From positions 1 to 62,863 of the forward strand of contig MEDY01000146.1 of NCBI GenBank assembly GCA_001724265.1: 62,863 bases of DNA, in the 5' to 3' direction. This document shows positions 1 through 13,154 of this stretch, one piece after another (position 1 is the stretch's first letter; each line of letters starts with the position of its first letter). The stretch comes from Rhizaria sp. SCN 62-66 (taxonomy: Eukaryota > Rhizaria, unplaced). Under the pieces are notes generated by a model that was given only the letters and a program-made list of their open reading frames with translations, ran no database searches and was not told the DNA's origin. A program made the translations under genes and the position numbers.

Positions 1-1
1 T

Positions 2-3000
2 GGTTACCAGTCTCAACTTGTGCTGGCAACTGTGACGCCAAACCGTAGGGTTCATTTTCGTGTTCTAACGCGCATTGATGGCGCAGGCCGCTACGGACGC
101 CAGTCGGAAGATGTCACGCACGTCTCAATAACAAACATTATTGATCTGAGCGACATTCAAGTCCATTTTGACGCCACGCGCTCAAACATCTTCTACACAG
201 CACCTGACTGCAACCTAACGTATCTCTCGGCGCTGCCGCGGCTGTATGACGTGGTGACACTGGACGGGGCGCGGACCCGCGCCAGTGTTGACTGGCCGCT
301 TCTCTGGCACTCGTGACGTTGAAACGCTGCCAATTTCAAACGCGACGCATCTTTACTTCGATATTTTCCCGAGTGAGTCAAATTCCCTGTTGGCTGTCAA
401 CGTGATAAACCCGCTGACAACGCAAATAGACGCCGGCCTTGTTGGCAACGTTGCTTTACGCATTGTTTTTCACACTTCGTACCCCGACAAATATACTGTG
501 TCTGCAGTGCTTGATGTCACCAACTCATCGCCGTCGCCTATTTTACTGACTCTTCGGCGTATCGCACTCCAGTCACGTGTGTCAGGATTACAGACAAAGC
601 TTGCCGTGTCGTTTAAAGCTGATCTTGGAGGGTGGGACACGGCGGGCTTTAATGTAAAGATTGAGGGGCCATTTGATTTTCTTACAGGAAATGGAAGCGG
701 CAGGTCAATTAATGGGATTGAGTTTATATTTGAGTGTTTCCCTGAGTCGGCGAACTGTGCGTTTTCCACGCAACAGCCCCAGTTTGCGCGTTTCGACGAG
801 TACCGTTTTGAGACGCTTGTAAAAGTGCACTCTATCGTATCGGCCTTTAGTAGCGGCGGCTCTCCGACTCTAGCTACAACTCTCACCAACGTGGCCTGTA
901 ATGCCGGTCCCGAATGTACGAGCATCGCTGAGCACGAGGTGAACGACTTACTCCCAGTGCTTCCACCAGCACTGCCGGTTTCTTTGCCGACTTCAATTGT
1001 GGCAGCGAACCCTGGGTTCGCGGAGAACTTGAAAGCATACAGCGCGGTGAACTGGCTTCACTCAACCTACTCAACCTGCGCCGTGCTGTACGAGCACATT
1101 TACTGTTTCAGCGTTAACGCCAACTCAATATTCCAAGGCAATGGAATGATGGAGTACAACGACGTCCAAGTCCGTGCCACACGCCCTCTAAACAGCATGC
1201 TTCCCAGCAAGCTCAAAATCATGGCGACGTCTCCTGACGCAGCACTGTTGTTTGTTGGAAATTCAATGCCGTCATACGTTTCAAGTAATATTGACATGGT
1301 TGAACACACGGACTTGGACATGGGCTCCTTTTACTTAACCTACAACTCTGACTCGGTGTCAGAGTTGTCGGCGCCAGAGTACGTGTACATCACGACTTCG
1401 CTCTTCAAGAGCGCAAATCTCGCGTATATATTCGGGAAGAATCTCGCCCTTCTTGCTGTGCGCCGCGTCAACGGCGGCGAAGCTTTCCGCACACAGTCTG
1501 TCTCCGGGTTAGACTCACTCACGGGCGCGTTTCTCGACGCTTACAGCGCGACTGATATTCTTAATCAGGGCCAAATGACCGTTGAAGTGGCGACGTCTGA
1601 TACGGGTAACGTTCTTGCCGGTGTCGCCGATTTCGCTAAGTTTAATGAAAAGCAAGTTTTCCCTGGTGAGCAAACCGCCATCCTCGTCTTTGCTTTCCGC
1701 AGCGGTTACGTGCGTCTCTGTACGAGCGCCAGCTCCAGCGCTGACGTCATCACCGAGACGGACCCTCATATGCTGCTGCAGTGCGAGAACGCTGTGTTGG
1801 TGTCACCCCGCTCTGAGATTACCGCCATTACCGCGCTAAGCGGCAACGCTGTGGCGTACGTAGCGACGGCCAGTGGTGACTTCTTTATCCTTACGCCCGA
1901 CTCAGCTGCGCCAGGTCTGCTGAATGCCACCAAGTCGCCCATCAACGCTGGCTGTCACGTTCGCTCTCTTGCGCTGCACCCGGCACAGACGCAGCTGACA
2001 TTTTCCTGTAGTAGCCCGCGTATTGCTTCCATTGCTGTTGACCCCGAGACCGGAGTGCTAAGCGAGCTCTCATTCATCGGCAGCGCTGGTCGTGTTTGGA
2101 CCGAGTTCCCCTCACGGAACCTTTATTCAATTTCCTACTCGCGCTTTGGCACACATCTGATAATGATTGGCGCAACTGATGACGAAGCAGTCGCAGTACC
2201 GCTCCCTGTCGCATCTCTTGCGACTGTTCTTACCGGTGCGTCTATGCCAGGAGCTGGAGTTAAGGGATCAGCCTCATTTCAGCTTCAGTCGCCGCCCCTC
2301 AAGATCTTGAACACAATTTTAGTCGCAATTACGTTTCCGCTGTCGACTACGTTTGACAGCCTTACGCAACTTGTGATACTGTCTATTTGGGACTGTACAA
2401 GCGCAGTGTACGTCTTTGACAACGTCGTATACGGGTCGATTCCTCCTAGCTGCATTGACCTCAGTTTGCCGCTTACTGTGACTGTTACCGCCATAGTGGC
2501 AAGTGCTGCCACTATGGCGGAGGAAACAGCTTTGTTCGCGGAGTTCCGACTCTCGAGCGAGACTACTGTGGTCTCTGTTTCACCTGAAATGTGGGAGGTG
2601 GCGCCGACATTGTTTAATTCCCCGCGCATGCCGATTGCACGCCAAGCCATCAACATTACAATTGTCGATTGCGCCACTGGCGCAGCCGTGCCCGCCGCGC
2701 TCACCGCGCTCACGGAGTACTCGTTCTGCCTGCGCTCGTACACGGCCACGTTAGTCATGATGTACATCGATCTCAGCATAGGGCGAGTAGGCGACGGTGA
2801 TGGGCCTGGTATCGATCCTGACGATTACTTTGCGCCGTGTCTGTTCACGCCAGTGCGCTCGCGTTACCTCAATGGTTTTATTCTCAACGCGGGCACTACA
2901 CTATCGGCCCCACTTACCATTCGCTGCACAGAGGCGTCTGAGTCATCTGGAAATTTGATGCATATTATCCGGATGGTGGTCACAGGTTTCAACACAAAAT

Positions 3001-6000
3001 GGCAGTCTGAAGCTTTTTCTGTTGCACCATCAGTGAATGTTGCACTCCGCGTAGTACAAGGATCTACGGTGAAAATTGATCCCCCCACACTTCCAGCTAG
3101 CTTAGCGATCATCATTCAGTCAACTTGGAGCGTGAAACCTGTCGAGAATATTACCATTCAATTGGCTTTATCAAGCCCGGACTGTATCTTTTCCACTGGG
3201 AATAGCATCACAGTTTCTCCAACACAACTTGCCAATAATGTATCCACAGTTGATATTTCAAGTGTAATTTGCGCAACGCCCGACGCTGATGGTGTATCTT
3301 TTACAGCAGCTGTATTACTGCCACACAGTGGTGCTGCAATTGTGTCAATGAATTCTGCATTGCGCCCAGTTATTGGTACGGTCTTTCTGCAAGGCAGCTC
3401 TAGCAACGAGCCATTTATCTTCTCTGCCGACAGCGAGTACGACATCACCCTTGTTGCCAGCCCTACGCCTGCCATTGCACTGAACGTTGATTTGACCATG
3501 ACACGCTACGGCATCCCACTTCCAAATATGGCTTGTCACCTCGTTCCGAGTAACGTATCCACTCTATCGTTATCTTTGACAAGCCCACAGCCTCTCAAAA
3601 TTAAGTGCTTACGCCCTGTGGCACACGAGGAGCACGTTGAACTCCAAATCGCCGCCCCAGATGCTGTTGCAAGTGGCTATGATGTGCTCTCTGGCGATAT
3701 TATCACTGCTTATATTGACGTAACAAAAAGTATTTGGCCGACAAATGGCCTTTTAGCTGCGTTCACAGTCGCTCGCTTGTCGTTGGTGCCAGCGCGCCGT
3801 TTGTCGCACAAGACAACTGTGCTGTATGAGGTACTTAGTGATAACGTGCGGTGTGCACTTTCCGCAGATAAAACGCTGCTTGACCCGCTTACTGTTGGGG
3901 GTGATTTACAAGCGGCATTCACTAATGGCTCTATTGGTAGTGGGATTGGCCTCAATATCTACTCAAGTGAGACGCCAATTGAAGCGGCCGCTCTCACTGT
4001 TTATGCGCTGTGCGACATCACCGCAGTGTTGTATACCGTGCGGTTGCGCTACACGGTGCTAAAGGGCACGCCGCTGCGCGAATTTTCTATTGGCACTGGT
4101 GTATTCGAGCTCACGGTGCGCAACCGCATGCATGTGCGTTCGCTTGTGCAGCCGTCAGGTGATAGTCTGGTTGAAAGCGTTGTTTTCCAAGAACAACCAA
4201 CATTGGTTCGTGTTGAGTACGCGTTTTACACGGCTGTGGGAGCATCTATTTACGTCACTACTAACCACAACAGCGTTTGTAAGCTGAGCAACGCTGCTGG
4301 CAGCGTAGTCGGTGGCGGGATTGATGTTGCTGTGCTGTCTCTAACCGGCGTTGAGAACATTTACATCGAGTGCTTTCAACCAATTGCAAACATCTCCTTT
4401 ATTGTGAGTCGCCTGGGCGCAAACAACACTGTAATTGAAGAACACTCTGGTCCATTCCACGTATATGGCATGATTGTGATGAGTTTGCAGGCGGATCGGA
4501 GCTCTAGTTCAACGTTGATTGCAGGACCAGGTGCTGCTGCCATAGCATCAGTTCCACTGTCCGTGTTGCACACACTCAACATTTCAACAGAACCCGCAAC
4601 TGCAAATGCGACTCTCGTTGCAGATATTTCTAACCAGAGTGGTAAGTGTTTACTCACAAACGGAGTTAATTACTGTGTGACCAATTCTAGTGGCGTATGC
4701 ACGCTGACTCTAACATGCAGCGCGCCGGCACAAACACCACCATCAGTTATTGTTTTCAGTGAAGGACTATTCGCGTTTTCCAGGACAGTGTCCGCGCCTC
4801 TTCAAACAAAGGGTATAATGGAAGCAGAGCAGCTAGACCTTGACGATGGAAACCGTCCTTACTACTTGGCAGGCGAATACTACCGGGTTCGGGTGACTTT
4901 TTTGCCTTTGCCTGAGGATCCTGTTGTTGTGCGTGTGTCCCAAACAACAACAATGTCGAGTTGTCTTTTTTCTCTGACCGGTGACCTTTCGCGAATGCAG
5001 CGTACAATCCAATGGCAGCATACTGATTTGGCGAACTCGTTTGTGTTTGGCCTTGTATGCAGCCGCCCGCATTCGATTGGATCCCTCATAGCGCTAGAGA
5101 CAACTGCGTACATGCCATACAACCTTGGGCCTACAGTCACGTATGGCCGAATGTCACTCGAGTTTAGGCTGCCCACTGGGATTGTGGGAACCTCCCTTGA
5201 TGTGACTGATATGGCAGCACGTCTTCAACTCTCAAGCACGCCTGTCGAGCAGAAATCAGCTCTTGGAAAGCCATATTACCTGCGGGCGCCGCTGACAAAC
5301 CTGACGACGTTTCGTCTTCGGATGCAGCCCGCTGTAGTCGTACCTACTTTGATTAACATTAAGATGACCTCTGCAGCGTCAGGCTGTCAGTTTTCTGTCG
5401 GGAAAACTGGCGGTGGTAGCGAAATACTCGGAGCGTCGACACAAATCTTGGCTGTGTTAGGTGAGACTGAGCGCGACATAATGGTCTCTTGTGAACTCCC
5501 AAAGATTGAGGGCTTTTCGATTCTTGCTGAAATCTCTTCTGGCAGCCCATACGTACCTTTAGTGTCGCTGCCAATGCAGCCGCGTGGTGCAGTAATCATG
5601 ACCACGTCTGGCGTTTCCGCCACATCAGTCTTTTCTGGCGAAATATTTTCGCTGCGCCGGTGGGTTATGCGCTTTATACTTAGTCCCTTGCCTCCTGAAT
5701 CTGTAACACTTACCTTTGTTGTTGTTACAGGTCCGACTATGGTGACTGTACCAAACTGCCGGTTTTACGGCGAGACCGACGCTGATGCTGCTGTTGACGG
5801 GCTCGAAAACACGTTGTTATTTACATCGTCGATGATTATAATTGGTGTTGCGATGATATGTGACGATTCACTACCTAACAACGCGTATATCCGAGTTCAC
5901 AACAACGAGAACCTCTATGATACATTCTCATCCGCGCCATTCCGTGTGCGCGGCGCTGTGTGGACTGAAGACGCAGCATTACCAACATACAGCGAGTTCC

Positions 6001-9000
6001 CAGGTACTGCATCGACTTACAGCAATGTTGCTGTCGCGGTTCCGCACGCTCTCCGCGTTCGCGTGGTGCCGACCTGGCCCCAGGACGCTGTCCTAACGCT
6101 ATCCGTCAACGTCACTAGCTGTGGCGTCGGGTTTGCCTACTTGAGTAGCGACGCTTAGCCCGCAGTCCTTGACGATGCGACGCCGTATACGGGCACGTTG
6201 ACGACGCCCAGTGGAGTTCTTATTCCTGTGGGTGCTGATTTCTTTCCGCGCATCAACGTTACAGTTCCAGCTGGCATTGATACAGTCTACGCATTCCTAA
6301 GCTGCGTCACTGTTGCGCATTACATTGCGGTGACGTTGGGTCCTAGTGACTCAAGTACACTTTTCACAAGTATGCACATTACAGGTGCATTTTCTGCGCG
6401 CAACCGATTTGAATTACTCAACCCTCCTGAGAAGTTACATGCACGTGAGCCCGTTCTAATGGAGCTCGGTATACTACCTCTAGGCGCAATTACAGGCGCT
6501 GGTCAGTCGACTGTGGTGCGTGCGTCAACAAACTCGGCGTTTGCCAATTGTTCCGTTGCACGCGTGTCAGGTTCGAGCTCCATGGTACCTGCAGAAGCAC
6601 TGTGGGCACAGGTTAATAACACAGCATCAGTTCTGCTCACGATCAGCTCCGCTAACGCTTTCTTGCTGTGGGTGCGCTGCTGGCAGCACACCGTCACCAG
6701 CGCGGGAATTCATGTTGAAGGCGCAGTTAAGCCACAGTTTAAGTTTGAGTATTCAAGTGGAATTGCATTTCTGCCTTCATTCAGCGCTGAGTTTGAGGTG
6801 GTGTATATTGATTGCGGTATGATGTCTAAAATGACTCATGGTAACATTGTCTATGAGGACAACGGCTTTGGTTCAATGGCGTTTCTTGCACGAGCTACTG
6901 CATACTGTGAAACTGGCTACGATTTGGTGACATATCTTGGAAACGTGGTGACTTGTGCGATGCCGCCGTGCACGTGGAGCACTGTGTGTCAGGCCACAGG
7001 GTGGAGTCAGACCGCGCCAACATGCATAATCCACAACTGCGGGACAACGCCAGTGGCGGACAACAAGACGGCATCGGGGCCCGTGTCCGCAGCCACTGGC
7101 GATGACGGTGGCAAAACAACTTACGGTGCAGTGTTAACGTATGGTTGCGTGGAGGGCTTTGAACCCACAAGCACTACGACGTCGTTGCGCTGCACCGCCA
7201 CGGGCTGGTCGCAGTCCACTGTACCGACATGCACTCCCGTGACATGCCCGGCGCTGACAGCTGGCGCGAATACGCTTCAGCCGATATATAGCACGAATCC
7301 TAACGGTATGCCTCGCTATCTCTCCGTCGCGACGTATGAGTGCTTACCAGGTCATACACTGAGCTCAGGCAGTCTGACCGCCACATGCCGCGCTGATCGC
7401 ACATGGAGCGGCTCATTACCTGTATGCCGCACGAACATGTGTCTGTTAATCTCACATGAAACAGCGTCGCAAAAGCCAATCAGCTTTACGCTTAATGATA
7501 AGGCTACAACTGTAGACAAGACCACCGGGTTTTTCTTTGTAGGCACGATTGCAGAGTACAGTTGTGCCGATGGTTATAGCTGGATTGATCCCACTGCGTC
7601 GCATACGCGCACGTGTGTATACAACGAAGGTTGGCTACCGATAGCAGCGCCGCGCTGTCAGCCGGTGTCGTGTCCGTCTCTTGAGTCAATATTTCACGGC
7701 TCAATCAAGCAGGAACCTGCAGAACTTCTGAACCTTTACGGGGTGACTGCAACGTACACATGTGACTACGGCGCCACTATTATACCTCAGGGCAACAGCA
7801 TTATGTGCAATGCTAATGGCACATGGTCTTCAGTGCCACGCACCTGTCAACCGTATCAGTGTCCTACTCCAGCTGCGTTTGTAAGCGGTCAGGTGCAAGA
7901 GATTATAACTGGTTCTAACGGACAGTTTTCCAACAACTCAATAATTGAATACCGCTGTAACGCGGGACAAAATCTCATATATCCTGGTGTCAACCTCGAT
8001 ACAAAGTATTTTGTCTCTCTTATTACGAGTACAGGTGTGACAATTGAAGTTGGCCGCCGTGAGTGCACGCCCAGTGGTTGGTTCCCCACAACTCTACCGC
8101 AATGCCGTATCAACGAGTGTAGCGCGCTAGCAGGCACAAGCAACGTCGCATCTATTTCATACTTTAACGTTAATGGTGCCCCGACGCCGCAATACGGTAC
8201 CGTTGCAACCTATGCCTGCTCCCCAGGTTACGAGACACGTGACAGCAGTGACAATATTGTCGACAACACGCGTCTCTGCGGCTCACGTGATCAGGGCTGG
8301 TTGCCAATCGATCCTCCCCGCTGCCTCCCGATTGACTGCGGTAAAGTGTCGAACACCGTAATCAATAATGGGTTACCGATCGAGTTAACATGGGACGAAC
8401 TTGCAGTCAAGGGTCCCACGCGACTTGGTGCTACAGTCACCTACACCTGTGAATTAGGTTTCGCCTTCGTTAACGGGAATGGCAGCTTTACGCGTTCATG
8501 TAGCGCTACAAGACAGTGGGTTCCTGCTGAACCAACTTGCTCTGACATAAACGAATGTAATCCCGCAGCTTTCAATGGAAAGTATTTTGTCAATTGCACA
8601 CAGTTGCATGGCGCGCATTCGCAGTGTATTAACACTTTTGGAAGTTACATTTGTATTCCAACAGTAACAACCACGCCATATTTGCCCTACGCACCCTCTG
8701 GCGGTGCATCATTTAACGCGCTTGAAAATGTGTTCACTCCTAGCAACACCGCCGGCGGCCAGCACATCAAGTTTGCCGTGCGCTCCGGTGCAGGTCTTGT
8801 GGAGCCATACTTTAACCGCGTGCGCTACATGAACCCTGACAAGGCGCTATATGACGACCCATTATGGCTCCAGTATGAGTGCACAAATGTCCAAGTTACT
8901 GTAGCAACTACAGCTGCGCGCGCTGCTGTCGGATTTGATTACTACGACGTATCATGTAAGTTGTCACCTGGTCAGGGTGAAGGGCTGTTTGTTTCAGTAC

Positions 9001-12000
9001 AGTACTGTGTTGCCGTGCATGACAGCGACACTCCGGACTGCTCACGCTGGAACTGGGACTGGCAAGGTACTCGCAGCGCCCTTGATATTGAGCAAGTTCC
9101 GATCAACAAGCGCCTGCGCGTTACATACCCAATGACTGCGTTTGTCCCACGCTCGCTTCAAAGTGTAACGGTGAACGGACTTACACAAATGACATCAGAC
9201 TATGTTAGTCAGACCTCGCTTGGTGAGGACATTATAATGTCTCTGGGTAACTTTTACTTGGACAGACCGCAGCTAATCTCGATCTACTATGGTGAAGCAA
9301 AGACAGAAACAGACTTCCTCTACATTTGCGATTTTAACTATAACCTGGCAGTGAGATACAGCAACTACGCGCTTGTTGTCGCGTGCCACACTCAGGACCG
9401 CGTGAACTTAATTGATCTCCGCTTCAGGCTTTGCATTGCAGGGCGTTGCACAGTGTCTACTGATATGTACTCATACCCTCAGATTCCTGAAGTTACGGCT
9501 GTCTATGGCTGTGCCATCGACGACCTTATCAACGGCCGGACTTACGGCTGCCCCACTGACGGTAGCAATGTGCGTCTCACAGTTACTGGCTCAGGTTTTC
9601 TTGAACCCCTGACAACGATTATTAGCGGCCGCCAGTGTGAGTCTCTTGAGCGCGCTAACAACACGTACTTCACGTGTTTATTGCCTGTTAGCGCTGGTGA
9701 GGCGTTGACCGTTACTGTTAAGGCAGGCTCACAGCGCACGGACTCTCGCAACCGCTTATCGTACGCTGGTCCTACTATCACAGGCATTCGTGGGTGTGAG
9801 CCCGTTTCTGATGTGTATATTCGCGAGTGTAACCGTCTTGGCGGCAACAGGATTGAACTTACTGGTCAGAACTTTGGAGCCTCTGGGTCGAACATAATGG
9901 TTGGTGGTCAGACATGTTACAACGTCATTCATGACTCAATGCGTCCACACGAGCGTGTAACCTGTGTTACACCCAGCGGTTTTGCTAGTGAGCGTACAGT
10001 CACGTTACTGCAGCGCTATGGCACAATGTCTCTTCAAAACATCTTGTTGTCGTACGTGCAATGCCCTCCTGGCCAGTTTAGTGTGGACATTTTATGCATG
10101 TCATGCAAGGTGGGCAACTTCAATGACCTCTGGTCACAGAGCGCTCGCCGTCAGTGTGCGCCTGGGCTTTATGCAAACACAACAGGCTCCATTAGCTGCT
10201 CGGTCTGTCCCGCTGGCCAATACTCTGTTCTCGGTGCAGGGTCTTGCAAGGTGTGCCCGCGCGGGAGCTTTTCTGGTGCCCGTTCTGGTTCGTGCTCACA
10301 GTGCCCACCTGGTACCTTCGCTCAGTATGAGGGCTCTTCAGTCTGCGAAGCTTGTCCACTCGGTGCTGAGAGCAACGAAGACTATACTTTTTGTCGTTGC
10401 AGTGTGGGCACATATATGGATGTCAACGGGACGTGCGTTGATTGCATGCTTGGTGGCGACTGCACATCTCCCGGAACCACCATCTATAACATTGAATCAC
10501 TACAAGGCTATGCGCCGGCGGTAATCCGGTATGAGCGCGACAGCGTCGTACGCATGCAAATTTACGTTTCGACAAATAGTACAAATGACGATGCACGTAA
10601 GATTTCACGCGCTACTGTAATTAAACTGTTGTACGATAACACTGAGTTACCGTTGGAGCGTATCTTGCTTGTAGATCTCGAGTTTTCAACAGTAGACAAG
10701 ATCAATGTAGCTTTAATGGCTACAAACAATATCATAGAAAGCTCTTCTGGCAAAATTAGCACTGCACGTTTTAGCAGCAACAACAACAACAACAACAGCA
10801 ACAGCAGCAATGATAGTAAAAACTCTCGTTTCACCGCGTCGAGTAATGATGCTGTTATAATATCCGCGCCACATGGGTTGGTTGCAATTGTCGATGTTGA
10901 CGTATACCCGAGCGCATCTGGCGCTTACACGCTCGAGAACTCGAGTGATGCGCTGTACCAAAGCATGGTTGATCAGATTAACAAAAACGCAGCTTCGATG
11001 TTATCAACTAACGGAGTAGCCGTTCTAACCGGCGCTGGAATAGCCCGCAACTCTGAGTTCAAACGCTATGCAACGCCATCATTTGAGTTGTGTATTAACA
11101 ATGCGTGCCGCGGCAAAAATGTATGCCTCGAGGGTCACACAGGTAACCTCTGTGCAGTCTGCCTTCCTGGCTACGGCAAGACCTCTTCGTTTGAGTGTGC
11201 GCGCTGTAACTCACCAGCTTTGCGAACGTTCCTGTTAGTACTCGCAGTTGTGGGGGCAATTGCAATTTGCACAGTTCTGGTCTGGAAGCAGATCGTGGAT
11301 GGCAAGCAATCAATGAACGAACTCCCCGCGCCGGCTGTACCGTTGTTGCTTAAAGTTGCTACCTCTGGTCTGCAGGTGATGTCGATTGCCGCGCGCTATG
11401 ACTTGCAGTGGCCTGGTTTCCTTGCCGATGTCTTTGAGACTGCTGACACAGCCGGAGGCGTCGGTACAGCGTTCTTATCACTTGACTGTTTCCTGGCCGA
11501 CGATCCGATTGTTCATCCTTTCTGGGTGACTACAATTAGCATCATGGTGCTACCGCTGGCGGGCGTCTTGCTTCCAGCAATAGTGTTTGTGCCGATGTAT
11601 TTTAGCACACGCCGCCGCTACCGCAGAGAGCTAATAGCGCAGGCTGTGGAGGAGCGCGCGCTGTCAGCCGAAGTTGTATTGGAGCTTAAAGCAAACCAAA
11701 AACGTGACCGCGGTGAGAAGTTAAAGCAGCGCCGAGCAGAGGCGGAGCGTGAAAATAAGCTTGTATGGGAACTAGTTGACGAGAAGGTTGGAATTCTTAT
11801 CAAAGACGCACCTACCCTTGATTCCACCCCCAAAAAGGCCACCGCTCAAAGCACACACAATGTTAACAGCACAAAATGCGGAGCGTCCTTGGTGCCCACC
11901 ACTGCTCGCACGCTGCAGCATGGTGGTTACGTTAGCAAGAGCTCTCTTCAACGGACAAAAAGTTCTAGTGTTGGTGATGGTGACAGCAACACTCGCACAG

Positions 12001-13154
12001 TGAGTGGTGGTAAGAGGCGTCGCGTTATTTCGAAGCTGCGCACAGTTAGCTCTGTAGGCGATGCCGAAAGGTTTCCGCTACCGCCGCCAATTCTTCCGCC
12101 GGCTCACATTTATGCTGACCAAGACGAGGCAGACGAGGAGTGTGATAATAATTTGAGTGAGTTTGAGAACATGCATGTAGCTGCTTCTGAAACTATGTGC
12201 GGCTCCAAGCCCACACCCACGGCAAATAACTTTGACACCGGCTCCGGAGCTACTAAGCTCCAGAGTAGATATGCATCGCCTGTTTTTGGTGCAGTGACCA
12301 TTTTGGATGAGAGTTTGTCGCATCTGCCAACATCTCCTGGCCGTGACAGTCAGCGTCAGGCGCTGCTTGCGGCAAAAGCAAACGCGCCTTTCATGCGTCC
12401 AAGTCTCCGTTGGCCCACAACAACCACGATCAAGACGGCAGTTAGAAGCAACAGTCCGTTAACACAGCAGCAACAACTGCAGCAATTGCCGCATCAAAGA
12501 CAGTCACCATCAGTTAAACCGTTCTTACATCCGCAACAACATTATTATCCGCACTCGCTTGATGTGAGTCGTCCCGACGACGATACCAGTAGTATAAGCC
12601 GTCCCAGCGCTCAAGGGAATGCATTTTCTCCGAATGATGAAGTATCATGGCGTAATGAACGTGCAATGCGTGCGTCAGCGCATCTTACGACACTGTCATC
12701 CTGTGCTAGTACCGCTGACATTAATCAATGCAAGACTTCTAACCTTGTGGTAAATCCACTTGCACTAAGAACAAACAATGTGGCTTCTGTTGACTCAATT
12801 GCGCCTGAACCTGAGTTTGAGCCCAATGTTTATGCTGATACTAGAAATGAAGATAGCCACGATGACGGAAAAGATGGTGGTGTCAACGCAAATTCATCAC
12901 CGTCTACTATTATGGACAGTGATGACGCAGATGGTCTACATATTCCTTCCAGTATCATCGAACATGATGAGAATAATGAACATAGCATGAGCGGCAATGG
13001 TGATGCCTCTCACCGTGCCCGCAAGACTGTATCTTCTTCTGACAACCATGAATCATTTGCAACCCCAGTGATGCTGCAGGTACGGCAGCCAGAGGAAGAG
13101 CCAGCAGCTTCAACAACGCAATTCTCAAACACCCGCATTATTGTTCCGTGTTAA
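2..13154 (+). CDS. Giant sushi/EGF/IPT/GCC2-GCC3 cell-surface receptor, N-terminal and ectodomain part (5' partial)
   Basis: The frame is open from the window edge, so the 5' end is missing. Coding runs in frame 2 to about 300, then continues in frame 3 from about 258; this discontinuity is listed separately. In frame 3 it is open to 13154 except for one TAG at 6156-6158. Order of modules: about 2.8-6.7 kb holds some eleven copies of an unrecognised module with one Cys pair; 6813-8537 holds eight sushi/CCP domains (Cys-rich, G-W before the last Cys); about 8541-8660 is an EGF-like domain with DINEC; about 9487-10050 holds two IPT/TIG folds; about 10060-10450 holds GCC2/GCC3 (ephrin-receptor-like) Cys repeats. 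A second Cys-rich EGF-like patch follows, then a membrane segment at about 11222-11284, another at about 11512-11604, a charged coiled coil, and a long Ser/Asn/Gln-rich cytoplasmic stretch. It is probably a plasma-membrane adhesion or sensing protein. The ligand is unknown. Confidence 0.8.
2780..6700 (+). repeat. About eleven diverged copies of a Cys-pair extracellular module
   Basis: Each copy is roughly 80-160 residues. It shows a hydrophobic beta-like run, a Cys often followed by x-F/L-S, a variable loop of 20-60 residues, and a second Cys usually preceded by alternating hydrophobic residues and followed by a Pro-containing turn. Cys codon pairs lie near 2838/2930, 3181/3270, 3535/3605, 3850/4010, 4278/4370, 4645/4714, 4960/5057, 5386/5490, 5757/5860, 6118/6303 and 6548/6680. 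I do not recognise a named family. An Ig-like or other beta-sandwich fold is inference. Confidence 0.55.
6156..6158 (+). other. In-frame TAG inside the receptor, probably sense
   Basis: The TAG falls between the two cysteines of one copy of the repeated Cys-pair module (first Cys near 6118, second near 6303). The frame stays open for almost 7 kb after it. The first in-frame ATG downstream is about 210 bases away, near 6371, inside the same module. Confidence 0.75.

Noticed and set aside
6159-13154. Separate downstream gene starting after the TAG at 6156
   Set aside because: The frame is the same, there is no nearby ATG, and a repeated Cys module spans the TAG.
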